A stretch of 24,066 nucleotides of DNA, taken from the NCBI GenBank assembly GCA_002305765.1, contig DBQU01000016.1, positions 1,863 through 25,928 on the forward strand, read 5' to 3'. A program made the translations under genes and the position numbers. This DNA is from Deltaproteobacteria bacterium UBA1386. GTDB lineage: Bacteria; Desulfobacterota; Syntrophorhabdia; Syntrophorhabdales; Syntrophorhabdaceae. Under the pieces are notes generated by a model. It was given only the letters and a program-made list of their open reading frames with translations, was not told where the DNA came from and made no database searches. Positions 7,393-13,391 of the stretch are shown here, piece after piece. Numbering within the stretch: the stretch's first letter is position 1; every line of letters begins with the position of its first letter.

Positions 7393-8513
7393 AGGGTGGC
7401 CTCCCTGTCGGAGAGGGTCTCGCCGAGACCACGGACGAAGTCCTCCATCGCCTCGTGCACCCCGATGCTCACGCGGATCCAGTTGGGGAAGCGAAAACCC
7501 GTCATCGTCCGTATCATGACCCCTTTTGCCATAAGCTGCCGATAGACAAGGGTATCGCTCACAGGGAGCCTCGCCATGACGTAGCACCCTTCACCGGCGT
7601 GCGTCTCTACTCCGAGGTTGGCAAGCTCTTCGAGCAGGTAGGCCTTCTCGGCATTGACGTGCCGCCTCGTCCGGACAACGTGGTCATCATCTCCGATGGC
7701 CGCGAGCGCCGCCTCCTGGGCAAGGCCGTTCACCGAGTAGACGATGCACGTCCGCCTTATGACGTCGACCACGTCACGGCTTCCCGCGAGATAACCGATG
7801 CGGAGCCCGGCAAGGCCGTACATCTTGGAAAAGGTCCGGAAGGTCACGAGGTTGGGGTACTCCTTGAGGAGCTTCATCGCGTCGGGATAGTCATCGGCCT
7901 CGACGAATTCGCAGTACGCCTCGTCGACAACAACGATCTGCCTTCCGGCAACCCTGTCGAGAAACCTTCTCAGCCTCGCCTCGTCCCAGTAGGTCCCGGT
8001 GGGGTTGTTGGGGTTGCACACGAAGAGTATCTTCGTCCTTTCGTCTATGCGGCCAAGCATCCCCTCGTCGTCGAAGCCGAAATCCTTGAGCGGCACGAGC
8101 CTCGCCTCGAAACCGGAGAACGCGGCCACCCATTCATAGACGGCAAAGGTCTTGTCGGCCGTGATTATGTTGTCCCCTTCCTGGCAGAAGGCCTTGATGA
8201 CAAAAGCGATGGCCTCGTTCGCCCCGTTGCCGAACACTATCTGGTCGGGGTCGAGGTCGAACTTCTCGGCCAGCTTCACGCGCAGGTACCATGAATCGCC
8301 GCTGGGATAGATGCTCGCCCTCTTCGGCGGAAACTCAGCAATGACCCGCGCCGAGCCCTCGGGAGGGCCGAGGGGGTTCTCGTTGTTGTTGAGCCGCCAC
8401 AGGTGGTCCACCTTGTAGAGCCTCATGAGCTCGGGGTCGGGACGGGACGGGATGTACGCCTCGAACTTCTTGATGTATTCAGGGACAAGCTTGTTAAGGG
8501 GAACGTCGAACAC
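7389..8513 (-). CDS. hisC: histidinol-phosphate aminotransferase family PLP enzyme
   Basis: 374 residues, fold-type I aminotransferase of the HisC subfamily. Visible landmarks are the substrate-binding RLNNNENPLGPP (40-51), CNPNNPTG (166-173), the PLP-pyridine aspartate Asp197 (VVVDEAYCEF), the PLP lysine Lys230 in TFSKMYGLAGLRIGYL, and Arg238 for phosphate or carboxylate. HisC moves an amino group between histidinol phosphate and 2-oxoglutarate; relatives act on aromatic amino acids and other amines. It lies inside a Mo-hydroxylase operon with no other his genes nearby, so a catabolic or modifying role is also possible. The GTG start at 8513 has GAGG 8 nt upstream and lies 10 nt after the preceding gene. 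The end overlaps the hydroxylase large-subunit gene by 4 bp. Confidence 0.88.
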   Translation of the reverse strand: MFDVPLNKLVPEYIKKFEAYIPSRPDPELMRLYKVDHLWRLNNNENPLGPPEGSARVIAEFPPKRASIYPSGDSWYLRVKLAEKFDLDPDQIVFGNGANEAIAFVIKAFCQEGDNIITADKTFAVYEWVAAFSGFEARLVPLKDFGFDDEGMLGRIDERTKILFVCNPNNPTGTYWDEARLRRFLDRVAGRQIVVVDEAYCEFVEADDYPDAMKLLKEYPNLVTFRTFSKMYGLAGLRIGYLAGSRDVVDVIRRTCIVYSVNGLAQEAALAAIGDDDHVVRTRRHVNAEKAYLLEELANLGVETHAGEGCYVMARLPVSDTLVYRQLMAKGVMIRTMTGFRFPNWIRVSIGVHEAMEDFVRGLGETLSDREATL

Positions 8514-8523
8514 GCAAAAGACC

Positions 8524-9825
8524 TCAATCCCGCAGAGTAAAGAAGAGCCAATCCGCCTTGCCCTGGTAGGGGATCACGATGGACGGCACGAAACCGTTCG
8601 CCTCGATGACGGGATAGAGCCGCGCATGCCACCCGTGGCCCAGATCGATCCTGAAAAGGATATTCGCTATCCCTTCGGCCTTGAGGACTTCGATGTGCCT
8701 CGCCAGGTTCTCCCTTGCATCGGCACCATCCCACAGGGGCGAGAGGACCACGAGGTTCTGGCTGTGCTGGAACCTGGCGCCGAAGACGGAGTGGGGGTTC
8801 TGCCTCTCACCCTCGTACTTCACGGGGACGATCTCCCTGGCGAGAAAATGCCTTTTGTACCGGGTCTTGAGGAAGTCCTCCATGCCGGCGTGGGCGTAGA
8901 CCCTGCACCCCGGGTCTTCCTTCAGCTCCCGGAAGAGAAAATCCCAGGGCCTCCTCTCTCCCTTGAGGACAAAATCGATGGTGCCCAGCTTCTCAAAGTA
9001 ACCAGGGGGCAACTCCGCCGTTGGATACCTGTTCATGAGACAGATCGCCTCCGACCTGGCAACGGTCGAGATAAGCGCCGCGACGAGACCCTCACCCACG
9101 TCCTGCCTTCCCTTTTCGACGAACACGTATGGACCGTAGCACTCGATCGTCGAAGTCCCCGTACTGCGCCACGTCATGCCTCCCGCCATTCTCCCCTTTC
9201 TGTCCGTGGCGGTCAGCACCCCGTATTCGCCGCTGGCAACCATGTCGACGACCTTGCCGGGATAACGGAGATCCTGGGGATAGACGAAGGGGTCATACCG
9301 GCCTGCGATGGACCGGACAAACATCTTCAGGTCCTCCACATCGGGGGGACCGTACGAGAGGCCTTCCCCGTCGGGGGCTTCCTCGCTCTTCCACGGCTCC
9401 ACCTCGGGATAGGTCTTTTCCTTTATCAGGTATATCCCCGTTCCCTCCAGGGGGTCGTGGAATATGGACATCCTGTCCACGGAACGCGACGCGATGAGAA
9501 GGCCCATTTCACCAAGACCTTCCTCATCGGGCGATACATTCGCCGTGAGATTGAAGGCACGGGGGTCGAAATCGATATTGTCGAAGGCGAACCGCAGGAG
9601 AGCGTAGTAGAAACCGTTCTTCATGGTGAGGGTGACCGGTCTTGCCTCGCCGGTCATCCCGCACAGATAGGCGAACATCTCCTCGGAGGCCAGCGTCAGT
9701 TTCAACGCGTCCCTGTCCTCAAGCCCGAATATCCGGGATGACGATTCGGTGAAGGAAAGGACGAGAGGAAGGAATTTCATGTCCGTTCCAACGGATAGAA
9801 CGATGTCTGCTTTCCGGTCCTGCAT
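8524..9825 (-). CDS. RsbW-like ATPase domain fused to a GNAT-like region; first gene of the operon
   Basis: 433 residues. Residues about 5-140 look like an anti-sigma-factor/SpoIIAB type GHKL domain: ADIVLSVGTDMKFLPLVLSF, an N-box-like ASEEMFAYL at 46-54, NIDFDPRAFN at 83-92 in place of the DxGxxFDP box, and EEGLGEMGLLIASRSVDRMS at 101-120 like the usual GRGLG region. The Mg-coordinating Asn of the N box is not visible, so ATP binding is doubtful. Residues about 160-285 resemble a GNAT acetyltransferase (GMTWRSTGTSTIECYGPYVF, then GRQDVGEGLVAAL). Residues 350-433 look like a second GNAT-like half. The function is unknown. The start at 9825 is preferred because the promoter at 9875-9903 lies upstream of it and GGGGGTGG precedes it. 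A GTG at 9915 would place that promoter inside the gene. Confidence 0.72.
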   Translation of the reverse strand: MQDRKADIVLSVGTDMKFLPLVLSFTESSSRIFGLEDRDALKLTLASEEMFAYLCGMTGEARPVTLTMKNGFYYALLRFAFDNIDFDPRAFNLTANVSPDEEGLGEMGLLIASRSVDRMSIFHDPLEGTGIYLIKEKTYPEVEPWKSEEAPDGEGLSYGPPDVEDLKMFVRSIAGRYDPFVYPQDLRYPGKVVDMVASGEYGVLTATDRKGRMAGGMTWRSTGTSTIECYGPYVFVEKGRQDVGEGLVAALISTVARSEAICLMNRYPTAELPPGYFEKLGTIDFVLKGERRPWDFLFRELKEDPGCRVYAHAGMEDFLKTRYKRHFLAREIVPVKYEGERQNPHSVFGARFQHSQNLVVLSPLWDGADARENLARHIEVLKAEGIANILFRIDLGHGWHARLYPVIEANGFVPSIVIPYQGKADWLFFTLRD

Positions 9826-9874
9826 TGCCACCCCCAGCGGCGCTATCGAGACTTGTCCTGCGACAACCTTATGG

Positions 9875-9903
9875 TTTATATCAGGAATACGTCCTTCCTG
9901 CAA
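9875..9903 (-). promoter_or_regulatory. sigma-70-type promoter of the six-gene Mo hydroxylase operon
   Basis: On the minus strand, TTGCAG (9903-9898), exactly 17 bp, then TATAAA (9880-9875). The start near 9868 gives a leader of about 43 nt to the ATG at 9825. It is the only good promoter I see for the whole minus-strand block down to 2597, whose genes are spaced 10 bp or overlap. Confidence 0.6.
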
Positions 9904-9993
9904 CCTCTTGTTCACCGGTCGGTAACGACAGGATGCGGAGCGCGCACTTTACATGGCGGCGTTGCCCTCATGTTTCCCCTTTCGCCTCAATTC

Positions 9994-10002
9994 TGCTAGA
10001 AT
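9994..10002 (+). promoter_or_regulatory. extended -10 promoter very close to the ygiQ start
   Basis: TGCTAGAAT is a TGn extended -10 with TAGAAT at 9997-10002. The -35 region (TTCCCC, 9974-9979) is poor. A start about 7 nt downstream falls at 10009-10010, on the ATG chosen for ygiQ, which has no Shine-Dalgarno sequence. The transcript could therefore be leaderless. Confidence 0.42.
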
Positions 10003-10009
10003 GTGGCCC

Positions 10010-11851
10010 ATGACCATTCCATTTCTCCCGACGACTCGGGCCGAGATGAAAGAGCGCGGATGGGACGGCCTCGACGTCGTTCTCGTGACCGGCGATGCCT
10101 ACGTGGACCATCCTTCGTACGGGACCGCCGTCATCGGGCGCGTCCTCGAGGCGGCGGGCCTTCGTGTCGGCGTCATAGCCCAGCCGGATTTCAGGACCAC
10201 CCGCGATTTCAGCCGTCTCGGAAGGCCGGCGCTCTTCTTCGGGATCACCGCCGGCAACATGGATTCCATGGTGGCCAACTATACGGCGCACAAGCGCCCG
10301 CGGCTGAACGACGATTACTCCCCCGGAGGAAGACCGGGACTGCGTCCCGACCATGCGGCCGTCGTCTACGCCAACAGGGTCCGCGAGGCGTTCAAGGACG
10401 TCCCCATTGTGCTCGGCGGCATCGAGGCCAGCCTCAGGCGGTTCGCCCACTACGACTGGTGGAAGAACGAGGTCCGGCGCTCCATCCTCCTCGACAGCAG
10501 GGCGGACATCCTCGTGTACGGCATGGGGGAGGCGCAGGTGGTGGAGATAGCCCGGAGGCTCGCGGCGGGGGAACCGCTCCACGGGATCAGGGGGACGGCG
10601 ATAGTCGCCGGTTCGGAGTTCAAGGTTTCAGGTTCCAGGCTGGAGGAACCACGGGGGCCTATTCCCGGGATTGGAGACCAAGGGGGGTCGGACATTATCG
10701 AGATACCCTCGCATGAGGAGGTCAGGGGAAATGCCGACAAGTTCAATGAGGCCTTCCGTATGATCGTGGAGAACCAGGACCCCTATACGGGAAGGACGCT
10801 GGTACAGGGGCATGCCAATCGCTATGTCGTCCAGTACCCGCCTGCCCCGCCCCTTGAGACGAAAGACCTCGACGCCGTCTACGAGCTTCCCTACGCACGC
10901 GGCTGGCATCCCTCCTATGGCAGAGAGGGTGGCGTGCCCGGTTTCGAGACGGTGCGCTTCTCCATTATCTCCCACCGGGGCTGCCCCGGCGAATGTTCGT
11001 TCTGCGGCCTTTCTCTCCACCAGGGGAGGATCGTCTCGTCCCGAAGCGAATCATCGATACTGAAGGAGGCCGGAGCGCTGACAAGAAGAAAGGATTTTCG
11101 CGGCACCATCACGGACGTGGGCGGTCCGACCGCGAACCTCTACGGGGCTGTCTGCGGCAGGTGGCAGGGAAAAGGGGCCTGCGGCAACCGTCACTGCCTG
11201 ACGCCGACGCCGTGCAGGAACCTCAAGCCCGGTTACGAAAAAGGCCTTTCCCTTTACGGAAAGCTGCGCACCCTGCCGGGAGTCAAACACGTCTTCATCG
11301 AAAGCGGCTTCCGTCACGATCTCCTCGTCGACCCCAAGGCCCGCGTCTATCTCGAAAGGATCTGCAGGGACCATCTGAGTGGCAGGATGAAGGTGGCGCC
11401 GGAGCACTCTTCCGACAGGGTCCTCGATATCATGAACAAACCCTCCTTTTCGGTGTACGAGCAGTTCTCGGCCCTCTACCGGTCGATATGCAAGAAACTG
11501 GGTAAGGACCAGCACCTCGTCAGTTATTTCATCAGCGCCCACCCCGGCGGCACGCTCGAGGATTCCCTTTCCCTCGCGTTGAAACTGGGCGAACTGGGCA
11601 TCCATCCCGAACAGATACAGGACTTCATGCCCCTGCCAATGACCCTCTCCGGCACCGTCTACCATACCGGAAAGGACCCCTTCACCGGAAAAGACGTCTA
11701 CGTCCCCAGAACCTTCCGTGAGCGCAAGATGCACCGCGCCCTCATCCAGCACAAGAACCCGAAGAACACCCCGCTGGTCAGGGAAGCGCTAAAGCTCCTC
11801 AAGAAACAGCATCTTTTTCCGAAATTGATGCCGGGAAGAAAGACGGCTTGA
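10010..11851 (+). CDS. ygiQ: YgiQ family radical SAM protein
   Basis: 613 residues. The N-terminal half has the cobalamin-binding-like fold of UPF0313 proteins (DVVLVTGDAYVDHPSYGTAV, 22-41; FGITAGNMDSMVANYTAHKR, 77-96; LGGIEASLRRFAHYDWW, 135-151). The radical SAM core starts with SHRGCPGECSFCGLSLHQGR, where Cys325, Cys329 and Cys332 bind the 4Fe-4S cluster, followed by the family motif IESGFRHDLL and KVAPEHSSD. The substrate of YgiQ proteins is not established. The start is the ATG at 10010; ATGs at 10001 and 9953 are in frame, but none has a ribosome-binding site. Residues 203-214 are encoded by a heptad DNA repeat and form part of a stretch that looks longer than in ordinary YgiQ proteins. 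The stop codon lies in a 9-bp repeat unit. Confidence 0.93.
   Translation: MTIPFLPTTRAEMKERGWDGLDVVLVTGDAYVDHPSYGTAVIGRVLEAAGLRVGVIAQPDFRTTRDFSRLGRPALFFGITAGNMDSMVANYTAHKRPRLNDDYSPGGRPGLRPDHAAVVYANRVREAFKDVPIVLGGIEASLRRFAHYDWWKNEVRRSILLDSRADILVYGMGEAQVVEIARRLAAGEPLHGIRGTAIVAGSEFKVSGSRLEEPRGPIPGIGDQGGSDIIEIPSHEEVRGNADKFNEAFRMIVENQDPYTGRTLVQGHANRYVVQYPPAPPLETKDLDAVYELPYARGWHPSYGREGGVPGFETVRFSIISHRGCPGECSFCGLSLHQGRIVSSRSESSILKEAGALTRRKDFRGTITDVGGPTANLYGAVCGRWQGKGACGNRHCLTPTPCRNLKPGYEKGLSLYGKLRTLPGVKHVFIESGFRHDLLVDPKARVYLERICRDHLSGRMKVAPEHSSDRVLDIMNKPSFSVYEQFSALYRSICKKLGKDQHLVSYFISAHPGGTLEDSLSLALKLGELGIHPEQIQDFMPLPMTLSGTVYHTGKDPFTGKDVYVPRTFRERKMHRALIQHKNPKNTPLVREALKLLKKQHLFPKLMPGRKTA
10616..10650 (+). 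repeat. in-frame heptad repeat inside ygiQ
   Basis: Five consecutive 7-mers: GAGTTCA, AGGTTTC, AGGTTCC, AGGCTGG, AGGAACC. Units 3 and 5 give GGTTCC and GGAACC, a 6-bp inverted repeat around 8 nt. The array encodes EFKVSGSRLEEP (ygiQ residues 203-214) and is followed by a Gly/Pro-rich stretch to about residue 226, in a region between conserved blocks (HGIRGTAIV and IIEIPSHEEV). Confidence 0.6.
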
Positions 11852-11969
11852 ACCGCTTGAACGTTAAAGACGAAAGACAGGAACGAACGAGTACGGTCTG
11901 ACTCCCGGTTGTCATCCGTGGGACGGACCGTGTCCGCTCCTTCATTTCCAGTTTCTAACGTTCAAGCGG
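11844..11969. repeat. long imperfect palindrome built from CCGCTTGAA units, at the ygiQ stop
   Basis: Two 9-mers, CGGCTTGAA (11844-11852, containing the ygiQ stop TGA) and CCGCTTGAA (11853-11861), are followed by CGTTA. The perfect 14-bp complement TAACGTTCAAGCGG lies at 11956-11969. Nested inside are ACGGTC (11893-11898) with GACCGT (11926-11931), and CCC with GGG inside those. There is also partial complementarity between the A/G-rich and T/C-rich flanks, so most of the 117 bp can fold into one long hairpin. There is no T-tract after it, so it is not a standard terminator. Confidence 0.72.
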
Positions 11970-11987
11970 TCCTTTCCCGGTCTTTGT

Positions 11988-12016
11988 TTGCCTTACCCCC
12001 CGTTTCGTTGTATGAT
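11988..12016 (+). promoter_or_regulatory. sigma-70-type promoter for the secreted four-Cys protein
   Basis: TTGCCT (11988-11993), 17 bp, TATGAT (12011-12016). The transcription start would be near 12023, about 34 nt before the ATG at 12057. It lies just downstream of the palindrome, which would insulate it from ygiQ. Confidence 0.58.
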
Positions 12017-12056
12017 ACGAAAAAGTCACCGGGGTCACAGGGAGATCACAGTTTTG

Positions 12057-12740
12057 ATGGCACAGTCTGTTGTTTGGCACAGGTTCGTTTGTCTTGCGGC
12101 GATGCTCCTTATTGGGGCTGCGTCGCTTGTTGCCGCTCCCGCCGAGGCGGCTCGGCGCAAGTCCCTTCACGCGGGAAAGGATGTAAGGGGGATAACATTC
12201 GAGGAATTTTGGGCCAAAGCCCGCGAGGAAGGAATAAAGTGGGCAGGCAGACGGCTGAGGGTCCGCAGGATCATATCGGTGCCCGTGGTGGGTTTCGATG
12301 GACGCAATGGGCGCTCCCCGGTGTGGGAGGCGCAGTTGGTGCGCTGTGACAGGGCCCAGTCGACTGACGAGGAAGAGGCTCCCTCAAGGACATGCAGGGG
12401 AAGATCCATTACGGTCCGCATGGTGGAACCGGGGGTCGAAGGAGCAGATGCCGGGACGCACGTATCGAAGGAGAAACATTTCCGAGGCGCTTCCATCCCC
12501 GAAGAAAGGATAGTCATCAGCCCTCAGCGGGCCGAGGAGGCAGCCAACAGACACAGGCAGTACAACCCGGCCGAAGTCGACAGCTACAGCTATGAACTCA
12601 GGTATGACCACAGGAATGACAGGCCCCTCTGGGTCATCAAGAGAACCTGCGGTTACAGGGGCAAATCGGAAGGCCGCTGTCAGCCCGGCGACCACTGGAT
12701 AGTCAAGGTCGATGCCGAATCTGGAGAAGTCACGAAGTGA
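12057..12740 (+). CDS. unrecognised secreted protein with four cysteines
   Basis: 227 residues; I do not recognise the family. Residues 1-32 form a signal peptide with a hydrophobic core (FVCLAAMLLIGAASLVAA) and an APAEAA cleavage region; there is no lipobox, so a soluble periplasmic or exported protein is likely. The mature part has four Cys (97, 113, 198, 208), which could form two disulfides. The ending, PLWVIKRTCGY then GDHWIVKVDAESGEVTK, recalls the strand pattern of PepSY-like domains (trailing VDAxxGEV), but this is only a resemblance. AGGGAG lies 12 nt before the ATG; a TTG at 12054 would have 9 nt spacing and is a real alternative. A promoter precedes it, and 9-bp repeats follow the stop. 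Confidence 0.75.
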   Translation: MAQSVVWHRFVCLAAMLLIGAASLVAAPAEAARRKSLHAGKDVRGITFEEFWAKAREEGIKWAGRRLRVRRIISVPVVGFDGRNGRSPVWEAQLVRCDRAQSTDEEEAPSRTCRGRSITVRMVEPGVEGADAGTHVSKEKHFRGASIPEERIVISPQRAEEAANRHRQYNPAEVDSYSYELRYDHRNDRPLWVIKRTCGYRGKSEGRCQPGDHWIVKVDAESGEVTK

Positions 12741-12744
12741 AAGA

Positions 12745-12771
12745 CCGCTTGAATAGCTTGAGCCGCTTGAA
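12745..12771 (+). repeat. three 9-bp CCGCTTGAA-type units after a stop codon
   Basis: CCGCTTGAA (12745-12753), TAGCTTGAG (12754-12762) and CCGCTTGAA (12763-12771), then GGTTGAAGAACG. This is the same unit as in the palindrome at 11844-11969, here without an inverted partner. It fills most of the 49-bp gap between two plus-strand genes. Confidence 0.7.
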
Positions 12772-12789
12772 GGTTGAAGAACGTACAAT

Positions 12790-13281
12790 ATGAAGATATT
12801 GTTGTCGCCGATAGAGAAGGGTGACGCCCGGCAGATCATGGGGATCTTCAATCACTATATCGAGAATACCTTTGCGGCCTATCCGGAGCACCCCCTTCCC
12901 GATGATTTCTTCGATATGCTTCTCGTTCTAAGCAGCGGGTATCCGACGGTTGCCGCCAGGACAGAGGACGGCGTCGTGACCGGTTTCGGGCTCCTTCGGC
13001 CCTACAATCCCCTGCCCGCCTTTTTCAAGACCGCCGAGATCACCTACTTCCTCAAACCCGGGTTCACCGGCCAGGGCATCGGCAAGGCGATACTCGACTG
13101 CCTTCTCGATATGGGAAAGGAGAAGGGCATCAACGCGGTCCTCGCGAACGTCTCGTCCCTCAACCAGGAAAGCATCGCCTTCCACCTGAAGAACGGCTTT
13201 TCCGAATGCGGCCGTTTCAGGGAGGTGGGCCTGAAAAAAGGTCGTGTCTTCGACGTGATCTACTTCCAGAAACTGCTCTAA
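12790..13281 (+). CDS. GNAT family N-acetyltransferase, phosphinothricin-acetyltransferase-like
   Basis: 163 residues. Motif A, which binds the acetyl-CoA pyrophosphate, is PGFTGQGIGKAILDCLLD at 90-107. The C-terminal half follows the PAT-type pattern: NVSSLNQESIAFHLKNGF (120-137), then CGRFREVGLKKGRVFDVIYF (140-159). Family members acetylate the amino group of small molecules such as phosphinothricin, methionine sulfone or related amines; the actual substrate is unknown. The ATG at 12790 has only a weak GAAG-type ribosome site. It probably shares the transcript of the secreted protein gene 49 bp upstream. It converges on the ThDP enzyme gene across a 9-bp repeat array. Confidence 0.88.
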   Translation: MKILLSPIEKGDARQIMGIFNHYIENTFAAYPEHPLPDDFFDMLLVLSSGYPTVAARTEDGVVTGFGLLRPYNPLPAFFKTAEITYFLKPGFTGQGIGKAILDCLLDMGKEKGINAVLANVSSLNQESIAFHLKNGFSECGRFREVGLKKGRVFDVIYFQKLL

Positions 13282-13317
13282 CACCACCCATCACTTCACA
13301 CACCCAACCCCTCCCTG

Positions 13318-13391
13318 TCCTATATGTCCTATCCTGTCCTATAGGTCCCATATGTCTTATAGGTCCTATCTGATCCTATAGGTCCTATCAC
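13318..13391. repeat. tandem array of eight 9-10 bp TCCTATAGG-type units
   Basis: Units in order: TCCTATATG, TCCTATCCTG, TCCTATAGG, TCCCATATG, TCTTATAGG, TCCTATCTGA, TCCTATAGG, TCCTATCAC. Six are 9 bp and two are 10 bp. The core CCTATAGG is itself palindromic. The array fills the space between two convergent genes, and its last unit contains the stop codon of the minus-strand ThDP enzyme gene (13390-13388). Confidence 0.85.

Noticed and set aside
7393..7587. Longer N-terminus for the Mo hydroxylase large subunit
   Set aside because: It lies inside the hisC gene in another frame and does not resemble the family; the GTG at 7392 has a ribosome site and a 4-bp stop overlap.
8425..9741. 438-codon plus-strand open frame opposite the RsbW-GNAT fusion and the start of hisC
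   Set aside because: The minus strand has a promoter, operon spacing and recognisable domains; the plus frame has none and no ribosome-binding site.
12758..12789. TTGAGC/TACAAT as a promoter for the GNAT gene
   Set aside because: Spacing is 20 bp, and TACAAT ends directly at the ATG, so transcription would start inside the gene; the -35 lies in a repeat.
13318..13391. CRISPR array
   Set aside because: Units are 9-10 bp with no spacers and no cas genes; it is a simple tandem repeat.
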